Shown here: positions 8,613 through 16,925 of the stretch, piece by piece
How the letters are laid out: each line of letters begins with the position of its first letter
Numbering within the stretch: position 1 is the first letter of the stretch
NCBI RefSeq assembly: GCF_032681285.1
Contig: NZ_CP136336.1
Span: 5,257,001-5,321,000 of the forward strand
Reading direction: 5' to 3'
Source of the DNA: Piscinibacter gummiphilus
Lineage (GTDB): Bacteria > Pseudomonadota > Gammaproteobacteria > Burkholderiales > Burkholderiaceae_C
DNA: 64,000 nt
Made by a program: the position numbers and the translations under genes
Notes under the pieces: generated by a model
Told to the model about the DNA's origin: nothing
Databases searched by the model: none
The model's input: only the letters and a program-made list of their open reading frames with translations

Positions 8613-9339
8613 CGCGATCGCGGTCGAGCTGCGGCCGCGCCCCATGTGGGAAGCGACCGACCTCGGCGTGCGCCTGGTGCAGGCGAACGCCCGCTCCATC
8701 TGGCGCACCTGGGCGCCGGTGTACGCCGTCTTCGCAATCCTCGCGCTGGCGACGGTGGAGATCTCGCCCTGGCTGCCCAGCTTCCTCATCTTCTGGTTCA
8801 AGCCCTGGATGGACCGCAGCATCCTCTTCGTGCTGTCGCGCGCGGTCTTCGGGCAGCCGACGCGTTTCGCCGACCTGTGGGCCGAGCGGCGCAGCGTGTG
8901 GGGCGGGCAGCTCCTCACCACGCTGCTGTGGCGCCGCTTCTCGCCGTGGCGCGCCTTCACGCAGCCGATCTACCAACTCGAAGGCCAGCGCGGCAAGGCA
9001 CGGCGCCAGCGCCGCAAGCAGCTGCTGCGGCAGCAGCAGGGGGCGGCCGGCGGCATGCACTTCGCCTTCGCCAACATCGAAGCCTCGCTCACCTTCGGCG
9101 CCCTCGCGCTGGCGCTCTGGTTCGCGCCCGAGCAGATGCGTGGCGACATCTTCGACTGGCTCGTCGGCCGCGGCGAAGGCAGCGAGGTGCTGGCCTCGCT
9201 GTGCACCGCGAGCGTCTACGCCGGCATCGTCTTGCTGCTGGAGCCGTTCTACGTGGGGGCGGGCTTCGCGATGTACCTGAACCGGCGTGTGCAGCTCGAA
9301 GCGTGGGACATCGAGCAGGAGTTCCGCCGTGCGTTCTGA
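8602..9339 (+). CDS. Membrane protein of the MoxR/DUF58 operon, unknown function
   Basis: 245 residues. ATG at 8602 is preceded by GAGGAG and overlaps the end of the upstream gene by 11 bases. Hydrophobic segments lie near residues 35-60, 150-170 and 195-225, with a basic stretch KARRQRRKQLLRQQQ near 130 that should be cytoplasmic. I do not recognise a named domain, but a protein of this type sits between the SpoIIM-like and DUF4129 genes in related operons. It is probably a structural membrane component of the same system (inference from position). Confidence 0.8.
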   Translation: MRVDAIAVELRPRPMWEATDLGVRLVQANARSIWRTWAPVYAVFAILALATVEISPWLPSFLIFWFKPWMDRSILFVLSRAVFGQPTRFADLWAERRSVWGGQLLTTLLWRRFSPWRAFTQPIYQLEGQRGKARRQRRKQLLRQQQGAAGGMHFAFANIEASLTFGALALALWFAPEQMRGDIFDWLVGRGEGSEVLASLCTASVYAGIVLLLEPFYVGAGFAMYLNRRVQLEAWDIEQEFRRAF

Positions 9340-10087
9340 GGCCGCTACCCTGCTCGTGAGCCTCGCGCTGCTGGCTGGCCCGGCGCAGGCCGCCGCCGAG
9401 GCCGCGTCCGCCCCGGCCCAGCCCGTCACCCGCGAGCAGGTGAACCGCGAGGTCGAGGCGCTGCGGCAAGACCCGAACCTCGCGGGCAAGCGCAAGGAAA
9501 AAACCCTGCGCTTCAAGGACCGCGGCGACGCGAAGAAGAAGCCACCCGACGCGAAGAACGACGGCACCTGGGCCTGGCTGCGTGACTTCGCCCGCTGGCT
9601 GACCGAAGCCGGCCGGGTGGCGGTGTGGGTGGTGGCGGCGGTGCTGGTGGCGCTCTTGCTGGTCGGCCTGCGGCACTGGATGCGGGTGCGCGCCGGGGCG
9701 GTGAAGGGCAGCACCGCCGGGCCCTTGCCCAGCCATGTGCGCGACCTCGACATCCGCCCCGAGAGCTTGCCCGAGCGCATCGGCGAGGCCGCGGCCGCGT
9801 TGTGGCAGAAGGGTGAACACCGCGCCGCGCTCTCGCTGCTGTACCGCGGCGCCTTGTCGCGGCTGGTGCACCAGCACCAGGTGCCGATCCGCGCCGCCAG
9901 CACCGAGGGCGAATGCCTGGCGCTGGCCGCACGCCGGCTCCCGCCGGAGCGCAGTGCGTATTTCGGCCGCCTGGTGCAGGCCTGGCAGGTTGCCGTCTAT
10001 GGCGCGCGGCTGCCGGAGGACGCGAGCGTGATCGCGCTGTGCCGCGAGTTCGACGAGCAGCTGCGCCGCACGGGGGCGCCGGCATGA
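9329..10087 (+). CDS. DUF4129 domain membrane protein
   Basis: 252 residues from GTG at 9329 (AGGAG 7 bases upstream), overlapping the preceding gene by 11 bases. An N-terminal signal-like hydrophobic segment ends in GPAQA, a charged periplasmic stretch follows, and one TM helix lies near residues 90-115 (VAVWVVAAVLVALLLVGL). The C-terminal DUF4129 region contains ALSLLYRGALSRLVHQHQVPI and TEGECL. DUF4129 proteins accompany MoxR/DUF58 pairs and some are fused to transglutaminase-like domains; this one is not. Confidence 0.87.
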   Translation: MRSEAATLLVSLALLAGPAQAAAEAASAPAQPVTREQVNREVEALRQDPNLAGKRKEKTLRFKDRGDAKKKPPDAKNDGTWAWLRDFARWLTEAGRVAVWVVAAVLVALLLVGLRHWMRVRAGAVKGSTAGPLPSHVRDLDIRPESLPERIGEAAAALWQKGEHRAALSLLYRGALSRLVHQHQVPIRAASTEGECLALAARRLPPERSAYFGRLVQAWQVAVYGARLPEDASVIALCREFDEQLRRTGAPA

Positions 10088-11379
10088 CCGAGAACCAGCG
10101 CACCTGGGTTTTGCGTGGCCTGATGGCGGCCATGCTGCTGGGGCTCGTCGCCTGGCTGGCCTCGTGCACCGAGTGGGCCGAGGTCGAAGTGCCCACACCA
10201 CCGCGCGGCGAGGCAGCGCGCAACCGCCACTACGCCGCGCAGGAGCTGCTGCGCCGTGTGGGCGCCACGGTGGCGAAGCCGGCGAACCTGTCGCAACTGC
10301 CGCCCGCAGGCGCCACGCTGCTGTTGACCTCGTGGCACTGGGACATCTTCCCCGAGCGTGCGCAGCGCCTGCGGCAGTGGGTGGAAGCGGGCGGGCACCT
10401 CGTGATCTTCAGCGACAACCTCCAGCAGAAACAGCTCAAGGGCTGGCTGCCGGTGAAGCCGCTGGAGCCGCCGCGGCGCAAGAAGCGGGACGAAGACGCA
10501 CAAGACGATGCGGACGCTGACGCCCCGGACGACGACGATGACCGCGACGACAGCGAAGAAGAGACCGCCGAGCCGATCCAGAAGGCGGTGCTGCAGCGGC
10601 TCAAGATGCCCTGCCACGACACCGCGGAGCCGGCCTCCGTCGCACCCCACTACCCCGGCAGCGCACGCCACTACAAGCTCTGCGGCTTCGTCTACTCGGG
10701 CTGGAAGTTGGAGCCGGCGGGGCCGGCGCTGTGGTCCATCGACGGGCGCGACGGCCCGCTGCTGCTGCGCGTGGCCAAGGGCCGCGGCACGGTGACCGTC
10801 ATCAAGCCGATGGGCCTGCTCGACAACGAACGGGTGCTGCAATCCGACAACGGCCTGGCCACCGTGGCCACGCTGCAGGCGCGGCCCGGCGCGGTGGTGT
10901 GGTTCGTCACCGAAGAAGCGCGCCCGTCGCTGCTGGCCTGGCTGTGGCAGGAGGCGGCCGCGGTGCTGCTCTTCGCCGCGGCAGCGCTCGTCTTCGCCCT
11001 CTGGCGTGGCGCCCGCCGCTTCGGCCCGCTGGCCGCCATCGCCGCCCACAGCCGCCGCTCGATGGCCGAGCAGATCTCGGGCACCGCGCAATTCCTGCGC
11101 AAGCAAGGGCCCGACGCGCTGCTCGCGGCGCAGATCCGTGCGCTCGATGCCGCCGCGCGCAACCACATCCGCCTCTACGACACGCTCGACCGCGGCCAGC
11201 GCGCCGCCGCCATTGCGAAGCACACCGGCCAGGACGCCGCCGCGCTCACCTCGGCGCTCGACAAGAGCCTCGCCCGCAAGCGCCACGACCTGCCCGCCAC
11301 GCTCGAACTGCTCGAAACCGCACGCCGCCTGCTCGTGCAGAAGAAGACTCCCGTTCCACGCTCATCGAAGAAAGACTGA
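10084..11379 (+). CDS. DUF4350 domain membrane protein
   Basis: 431 residues; its ATG overlaps the stop of the DUF4129 gene. An N-terminal TM or lipoprotein-like helix (GLVAWLASC) is followed by a periplasmic domain with the DUF4350 pattern YAAQELLRRVGATV and WVEAGGHLVIFSDN. A second TM near residues 290-310 leads to a cytoplasmic helical tail. Between about residues 135 and 165 lies an extreme charge block, a short RRKKR patch followed by about 20 Asp/Glu, inside the periplasmic domain. The GldG-like fold with a glutamine-amidotransferase-type core is typical of the family. Function is unknown. Confidence 0.86.
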   Translation: MTENQRTWVLRGLMAAMLLGLVAWLASCTEWAEVEVPTPPRGEAARNRHYAAQELLRRVGATVAKPANLSQLPPAGATLLLTSWHWDIFPERAQRLRQWVEAGGHLVIFSDNLQQKQLKGWLPVKPLEPPRRKKRDEDAQDDADADAPDDDDDRDDSEEETAEPIQKAVLQRLKMPCHDTAEPASVAPHYPGSARHYKLCGFVYSGWKLEPAGPALWSIDGRDGPLLLRVAKGRGTVTVIKPMGLLDNERVLQSDNGLATVATLQARPGAVVWFVTEEARPSLLAWLWQEAAAVLLFAAAALVFALWRGARRFGPLAAIAAHSRRSMAEQISGTAQFLRKQGPDALLAAQIRALDAAARNHIRLYDTLDRGQRAAAIAKHTGQDAAALTSALDKSLARKRHDLPATLELLETARRLLVQKKTPVPRSSKKD

Positions 11380-11387
11380 GGACCTCC

Positions 11388-12389
<1,002 letters not shown>

Positions 12390-12394
12390 GCTCC

Positions 12395-13762
12395 ATGCTC
12401 GCCCTGATCCCCAGCCGCGCGTCGGTGCTGGCCCTGGCCGGCGCCGCGATCGTGGGCGCGGCGGCCTTGCTGCTCGGCGCCCCGCTCGCGGCGGTGAGCC
12501 TCGCCTGCGGCGCGCTCGCGCTGGCGGCGGTGCTGTGGGTCGCAGCCGACCTTGCGCTCACGCTGCGCGCCTGGCGGCGCACGCCATTGCGCACGGCGCG
12601 AGCGCTGCCCGACGCGCTCGCACTCGGCGTGCCGCGCGTGCTCAAGCTCACGCTGGTGAATGACAGCGCGCTGCGCTGGAAGGTGGCGGTGTTCGACGAA
12701 GTCGACCCGCAGCTGAGCTTCGATGGCCTGCCGCAGCAGGTGAGCCTGCCGGCGAAGAAAAAACTCGAGCTGCAGTACAGCGTGACACCGCAGCGGCGCG
12801 GCCCGGTGCACCTGGGCGCCACCCAGCTGCGGCTGCGCTCGCGCGGCGGCAGCTTCGAGCTGCTGCGCACCGTGGGCGAAGCGCAGCGCCTGCACGTCTA
12901 CCCCAACTTCGCCGCCGTGGCGCGCTACGCCTGGCTGGCCGGCGACCGGCGCCTGGCGAGCATCGGCATCAAGACCTACCCCAAGCGCGGCATGGGGACG
13001 GACTTCAAGCAGCTGGCCGACTACCGCCCCGGCGACCCGATCCGCCACATCGACTGGAAAGCCACCATGAGGCACGGCAAGCCCATCGTGCGCGAGTTCC
13101 AGGACGAACGCGACCAGCGTGTGATCTTCCTGCTCGACTGCGGCCGGCGCATGCGTGCCGACGAAGGCGCGTCGCTTGAGCACCGCAGCCGCGACGGCAG
13201 CCACTTCGACCAGGCGCTCAACGCGCTGATGCTGCTGAGCTACGTGGCCCTGAAGGAAGGCGACGAGGTGGGCGCCATCACCTTCGGCCATGCGCCGGGC
13301 CAGGGCCGCCGCTTCGCGCCGCGCAAGGGCAGCGCCACGCTCAACGCGCTGATGGCACGCCTCTACGACGTAGAGCCGAGCGCCACCCACTCCGACTACC
13401 TCGCGGCAGCCGAAGAGCTGCTCAAGGTGCAGCCCAAGCGGGCCCTGGTCATCATGCTCACCAACTTCCGCGACGAAGACGCCGCCGAGCTGACGCCTGC
13501 GCTCAAGCTGCTGCGCAGCCGCCACCTCGTGCTGGTGGCCAGCCTGCGCGAGCGGGTGTTGCGCAAGCTGGCCACCCAGCCCATCGTGGCCGACCAGCAC
13601 GCCATCGAGGTGGCCACCGCGCACCTCTTCACCCAGGCGCGCGGCGATGCGTTTGCGCGCACGACCGGGCACGATGCGCTGTCGGTCGACGTGGAGCCCG
13701 ATGCGCTGGCGGTGGCGCTCGTCAACCGTTACCACGCGGTCAAACGCGCCGGGTTGCTGTAG
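12395..13762 (+). CDS. DUF58 domain protein, MoxR partner
   Basis: 455 residues. Two N-terminal TM helices (about residues 8-30 and 35-55) precede a beta-rich region and the DUF58 signature YRPGDPIRHIDWKATMR near residue 215. A VWA-like core follows with VIFLLDCGRRM, in which the Asp corresponds to a metal-site residue, though the full MIDAS triad is not obvious. It is the last gene of the operon, and hairpins without a T-run follow the stop. DUF58/MoxR pairs have been linked to envelope stress tolerance in some bacteria; the role here is not known. Confidence 0.93.
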   Translation: MLALIPSRASVLALAGAAIVGAAALLLGAPLAAVSLACGALALAAVLWVAADLALTLRAWRRTPLRTARALPDALALGVPRVLKLTLVNDSALRWKVAVFDEVDPQLSFDGLPQQVSLPAKKKLELQYSVTPQRRGPVHLGATQLRLRSRGGSFELLRTVGEAQRLHVYPNFAAVARYAWLAGDRRLASIGIKTYPKRGMGTDFKQLADYRPGDPIRHIDWKATMRHGKPIVREFQDERDQRVIFLLDCGRRMRADEGASLEHRSRDGSHFDQALNALMLLSYVALKEGDEVGAITFGHAPGQGRRFAPRKGSATLNALMARLYDVEPSATHSDYLAAAEELLKVQPKRALVIMLTNFRDEDAAELTPALKLLRSRHLVLVASLRERVLRKLATQPIVADQHAIEVATAHLFTQARGDAFARTTGHDALSVDVEPDALAVALVNRYHAVKRAGLL

Positions 13763-13836
13763 CCACGCGCGCTGGCTACGATGCGCCGGCACCGCCCTCG
13801 CGGTGCATCCAATCACACATCAAGGAGGGAGAGCCC

Positions 13837-14406
13837 ATGTCAGCCGTCAACCCATTCAACCCGCCGCTCGCCGAGGTCGCCGACGTCGCCCCGGCCACCA
13901 CCGGGTATTCCACCCCCAAGGCCTGGTCGGCCAGCGGCCGCCTGGGGCGGTTGCGCTACCTCGCCTACATCAGCGTGGCGACCCTGGTGCTCTACGCCGC
14001 GCTCGGCGTGATGGGCCTCCTGATCGCCACCGGCTCGATGGTCGCGGGGGTCGTGCTCGCCGTGGTGGCCTACGTCGCCTACATCGTGCTGACCGTGCTG
14101 CTGCTCATCCAGCGCTCGCACGACATGGACTGGAGCGGCTGGAGCGTGCTGCTGGCGTTCATTCCGCTGGCGGCGCTGATCTGGCTCTTCAAGGCCGGCA
14201 GCCCCGGCGCCAACCGCTTCGGCAACCCGCCGCCGCCCAACCCGACGAGCGTGAAGGTGCTGGGCCTCGGTTTCCCGGTGATCGGCATCGTGGTCGGCAT
14301 CCTCGCGGCCATCGCCATGCCGGCTTACCAGGACTACACCGAGCGCGCGAAGGCCGCCCAGCAGCAGATGCAGCAACAGGCCGCACCGGCCGGCCAGCAG
14401 CAGTAA
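13837..14406 (+). CDS. DUF805 membrane protein with C-terminal type IV pilin-like helix
   Basis: 189 residues behind a strong ribosome site (AGGAGG). Residues 30-135 are a DUF805 domain: GRLGRLRYLAY at the start, two or three TM helices, and QRSHDMDWSGW with LFKAGSPGANRFG near the end. After a proline-rich linker, residues 145-172 form a fourth hydrophobic helix ending GILAAIAMPAYQDYTERAK. This is nearly identical to the conserved N-terminal helix of type IV pilins, but without the Glu5 or a clear prepilin-peptidase site. A short Gln-rich tail ends the protein. It may be a scrambled pilin/DUF805 fusion or a convergent membrane segment. Confidence 0.88.
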   Translation: MSAVNPFNPPLAEVADVAPATTGYSTPKAWSASGRLGRLRYLAYISVATLVLYAALGVMGLLIATGSMVAGVVLAVVAYVAYIVLTVLLLIQRSHDMDWSGWSVLLAFIPLAALIWLFKAGSPGANRFGNPPPPNPTSVKVLGLGFPVIGIVVGILAAIAMPAYQDYTERAKAAQQQMQQQAAPAGQQQ

Positions 14407-14408
14407 GC

Positions 14409-14984
14409 ATGGCCAACCGCCTCTCGCAGATCGCCACCCGCACCGGCGACGACGGCACCACCGGCCTCGGCGACGGCACGCGGGTGCCCAAGAGCCACGG
14501 GCGCATCGCCGCACTCGGCGACGTCGACGAGCTCAACTCGCACATCGGCGTGCTGCTGGCGGAGCCGCTGCCCGACGACGTGCGCGAGCTGCTGGTGGTG
14601 ATTCAGCACGAGCTCTTCAACCTGGGCGGCGAGATGTCGATCCCAGGCTACGAGCTTTTGAAAGCCGAGGCGGTGCTGCGGCTCGACGAGGCGCTGGCGC
14701 ACTACAACGCGACGCTGCCGCGCCTGAAGGAGTTCATCCTCCCGGCCGGCACGCGCAGCGCGGCCATCGCGCATGTGTGCCGCACGGTGGCGCGGCGCGC
14801 CGAGCGCTCGGTGGTCACGTTGGCGGCGAGCGAGACGGTGCGCCCCGAGCCGCGCCAGTACCTCAATCGTTTGAGCGACCTGCTCTTCGTGCTCGCCCGT
14901 GTGCTCAACCGCGCCAACCTCGATGGGTTGGGCGGGGACGACGTCTACTGGAAGAGCGAGCGCTTGGCTCGCGATTCCGAGTAG
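14409..14984 (+). CDS. Cob(I)alamin adenosyltransferase, PduO type
   Basis: 191 residues, typical of PduO-type ATP:corrinoid adenosyltransferases. The N-terminal ATP-binding motif TRTGDDGTTGLGDGTRVPKS, the central GDVDELNSHIG, and the C-terminal RRAERSVVTL with LNRLSDLLFVLAR are all present. It transfers the adenosyl group of ATP to cob(I)alamin to make coenzyme B12. It starts 3 bases after the DUF805 stop, so it may be co-transcribed, although no functional link is evident. No other cobalamin genes are in the window. Confidence 0.95.
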   Translation: MANRLSQIATRTGDDGTTGLGDGTRVPKSHGRIAALGDVDELNSHIGVLLAEPLPDDVRELLVVIQHELFNLGGEMSIPGYELLKAEAVLRLDEALAHYNATLPRLKEFILPAGTRSAAIAHVCRTVARRAERSVVTLAASETVRPEPRQYLNRLSDLLFVLARVLNRANLDGLGGDDVYWKSERLARDSE

Positions 14985-14996
14985 ACGCTGTCTTTC

Positions 14997-16115
14997 TCAG
15001 CCCCGGCGCGCTTTCACCGCGCTGCTGAGCACGTTCAGCACTTCGAGCGAATCGTCCCAGCCGATGCATGCATCGGTGATGCTCTGGCCGTAGGCGAGCT
15101 TGGACGGATCGTCCTTGCCCGCGCTGAACTTCTGCGCGCCGGCCTTGAGGTGGCTCTCGACCATCACGCCGAAGATGCGGCGTGAGCCGTGCGCGATCTG
15201 CGAGGCGATGTCTTTCGCCACGTCGATCTGGCGCTCGTGCTGCTTGCTGCTGTTGGCGTGCGAGCAGTCGACCATCAGCGTGCCGGGCAGCTTGGCCGCT
15301 TCGAGGTCCTTGCAGGCGGCCTCGACGCTCGCCGCGTCGTAGTTGGGCGCCTTGCCGCCACGCAGGATCACGTGGCAGTCCTTGTTGCCCTTGGTCTCGA
15401 CGATGGCGACCTGTCCGTTCTTGTGCACCGACAGGAAGTGGTGCGGGCGGGCGGCGGCCTGGATGGCGTCTGTTGCGATGCGGATGTTGCCGTCGGTGCC
15501 GTTCTTGAAGCCGATGGGCGCCGAGATGCCCGAGGCCAGCTCGCGGTGCACCTGGCTCTCGGTGGTGCGGGCGCCGATGGCGCCCCAGCTGATGAGGTCG
15601 CCGATGTACTGCGGCGAGATCACGTCGAGGAACTCGCTGCCAGCCGGCACGCCCAGGCGGTTGATCTCGGTCAGCAACTGGCGCGCGATGCGCAGGCCTT
15701 CATCGATGCGGTAGCTCTCGTCGAGGTACGGGTCGTTGATCAAGCCCTTCCAGCCAACAGTGGTGCGCGGCTTCTCGAAGTAGACGCGCATCACGACTTC
15801 CAGCGTGTCGGCGTACTTCTCACGCTGCTCCTTCAGGCGGCGGGCGTAGTCGACGGCGGCGGCCGGGTCGTGGATGGAGCAGGGGCCGATGATGACGAGC
15901 AGGCGGTCGTCCTGGCCCGACATGATGTTGCGCACGCGCTGGCGCGTCTCGGCGATCAGCGATTCGGCGGCCGTGCCACGGATGGGGAAGAAGCGCACCA
16001 GGTGCTCGGGGGGCGGAAGGGGCATCACGTCCTTGATCCTTTCATCGTCGGTCTGGCCGGTCTTGTCGACGGGCGCATACCAACCCTCCGCGGCGCTGCT
16101 GGACTTGGCGTTCAT
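14997..16115 (-). CDS. aroG: 3-deoxy-7-phosphoheptulonate (DAHP) synthase, class I
   Basis: 372 residues of the AroF/AroG/AroH type. Motifs include IIGPCSIHDP near residue 75, RVYFEKPRTTVGWKGLINDP near 110, SWGAIGARTTESQVHRELASG near 180 and VDCSHANSSK near 285. It condenses phosphoenolpyruvate and erythrose 4-phosphate, the first step of the shikimate pathway. The start is fixed by GAGGAG 8 bases upstream of ATG. Upstream lie a Phe-rich leader peptide, a GC-rich hairpin and nine T, a complete transcription attenuator. This implies feedback by charged tRNA-Phe (and perhaps Tyr/Trp) on top of allosteric control. Confidence 0.96.
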   Translation of the reverse strand: MNAKSSSAAEGWYAPVDKTGQTDDERIKDVMPLPPPEHLVRFFPIRGTAAESLIAETRQRVRNIMSGQDDRLLVIIGPCSIHDPAAAVDYARRLKEQREKYADTLEVVMRVYFEKPRTTVGWKGLINDPYLDESYRIDEGLRIARQLLTEINRLGVPAGSEFLDVISPQYIGDLISWGAIGARTTESQVHRELASGISAPIGFKNGTDGNIRIATDAIQAAARPHHFLSVHKNGQVAIVETKGNKDCHVILRGGKAPNYDAASVEAACKDLEAAKLPGTLMVDCSHANSSKQHERQIDVAKDIASQIAHGSRRIFGVMVESHLKAGAQKFSAGKDDPSKLAYGQSITDACIGWDDSLEVLNVLSSAVKARRG

Positions 16116-16153
16116 TCGAGTTCTCCTCGTTCGTGGTGGCTGTGTGGCAGGGG

Positions 16154-16185
16154 CAAAAAAAAACCGCCGGAGTCTCCGGCGGTTT
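16154..16185 (-). terminator. aroG leader attenuator terminator
   Basis: On the minus strand AAACCGCCGG (16185-16176) pairs with CCGGCGGTTT around a 5-nt loop, and nine T run through about 16155. This strong intrinsic terminator lies about 39 bases upstream of the aroG ATG, inside the leader transcript. The segment CCGGCGG also occurs inside the leader-peptide gene (16237-16231). It can pair with CCGCCGG of the terminator's 5' arm (16182-16176), giving a mutually exclusive antiterminator. A 7-bp pairing UUUGGUU (16255-16249) with AACCAAA (16206-16200) overlaps the Phe/Trp codons and the region after the leader stop. Confidence 0.88.
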
Positions 16186-16211
16186 GGTGAGCGGTTGCGT
16201 TTGGTTTTGAC

Positions 16212-16286
16212 CTACGCGCTTGCCTCTCCTCCGCCGGTGCGGTGCGAGAACCAAAAGTAGGCAAAGAAAAAGCTGGCGAAACGCAT
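16212..16286 (-). CDS. aroG leader peptide, Phe-rich (attenuator)
   Basis: A 24-codon frame on the minus strand starting MRFASFFFAYFWFSHRTG, with the remaining residues GGEASA, then TAG. It holds six Phe plus one Tyr and one Trp within 13 residues, all end products of the pathway begun by aroG. The control codons sit just before the antiterminator segment, as in the pheA and trp leader systems. There is no Shine-Dalgarno upstream, but a promoter places the transcript start on or beside the AUG, so translation may be leaderless as reported for trpL of Sinorhizobium meliloti. The start and function are inferred from sequence alone. Confidence 0.82.
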   Translation of the reverse strand: MRFASFFFAYFWFSHRTGGGEASA

Positions 16287-16293
16287 GGGCCGC

Positions 16294-16324
16294 AATGTAG
16301 CACGGGGCTCACTGGATCCGTCAA
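16294..16324 (-). promoter_or_regulatory. Extended -10 promoter of the aroG leader
   Basis: Minus strand: -35 TTGACG (16324-16319, 5 of 6 consensus) and extended -10 TGCTACATT (16302-16294, TGn plus TACATT), spacer 19 bases. The predicted +1 is 16287-16286, coinciding with the A of the leader AUG at 16286. The long spacer is partly offset by the TGn element. Confidence 0.55.
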
Positions 16325-16505
16325 GCGCGCAGTTTTCGACGACTTGCGCTGCGTCATGCAGGTGAGCGAGCAGTAACGAATTGTGAACCGTGCGCTAGTT
16401 CCTATCCCGTGAACCAGGGGGTCCATAGCATGGTTTCACCTGATGGCGCACCCGATGGTGCCGCCGCCCGGCCACAACAGCTCTACCCAACACGAGGGAA
16501 CCGAC

Positions 16506-16907
16506 ATGAACCGCACCGCCTTCTTCCGCCGTTTCAGCATGGCCCTGGCAACGCTCACCATCGCCTCCGCCAGCATCGCGAGCGAAGACGCTCAGCTGAC
16601 CTCCGCCCGCGAAGCCGCCGCCTCTGATGCCCAAGTCGCCGTGCAACTGCAGAACTGGCTCGACCAGCGCGACATCGCCCTCACCGCCCAGGCCGATGGC
16701 CTGATCACCAACGACATGCGCGCCGCGGCAGCCGAGTACGCGGTGACCCAATTGGTCGAGGCCGATGGCCTCGTCAGCGCCCAGCTGCAGGAATCGGTGG
16801 CGGCACAACTCGCCGCCGCCGACGGCCTGGTGGTCGACCACGCCGAATTCGCGGTCAACCTGCCGGCCGCACGCCCTGCCCCGATCGTGGTGGCCGGCGG
16901 TCGCTGA
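16506..16907 (+). CDS. Small exported protein with three ADGL repeats
   Basis: 133 residues; ATG at 16506 with GAGGGAA upstream. Residues 1-26 look like a signal peptide (MNRTAFFRRF, hydrophobic core, ASIAS). The mature part is Ala/Gln-rich and helical with three copies of ADGL (residues 63-66, 86-89, 105-108). Each is followed by a short amphipathic stretch, so the region looks like degenerate repeats of about 20-23 residues. I do not recognise a family. It runs divergently from the aroG leader and convergently to tldD, without operon partners. Confidence 0.7.
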   Translation: MNRTAFFRRFSMALATLTIASASIASEDAQLTSAREAAASDAQVAVQLQNWLDQRDIALTAQADGLITNDMRAAAAEYAVTQLVEADGLVSAQLQESVAAQLAAADGLVVDHAEFAVNLPAARPAPIVVAGGR

Positions 16908-16925
16908 CTGCCCTGGGGCGGGGCT

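Noticed and set aside
13759..13816. Two hairpins after the DUF58 gene as terminators
   Set aside because: GTAGCCA/TGGCTAC and GCACCGC/GCGGTGC stems lack a T-run, so they cannot be called intrinsic terminators.
16112..16426. A 104-codon frame over the aroG leader region
   Set aside because: It runs through the terminator hairpin and into aroG in another frame without a ribosome site; the Phe-rich 24-codon frame explains the region better.
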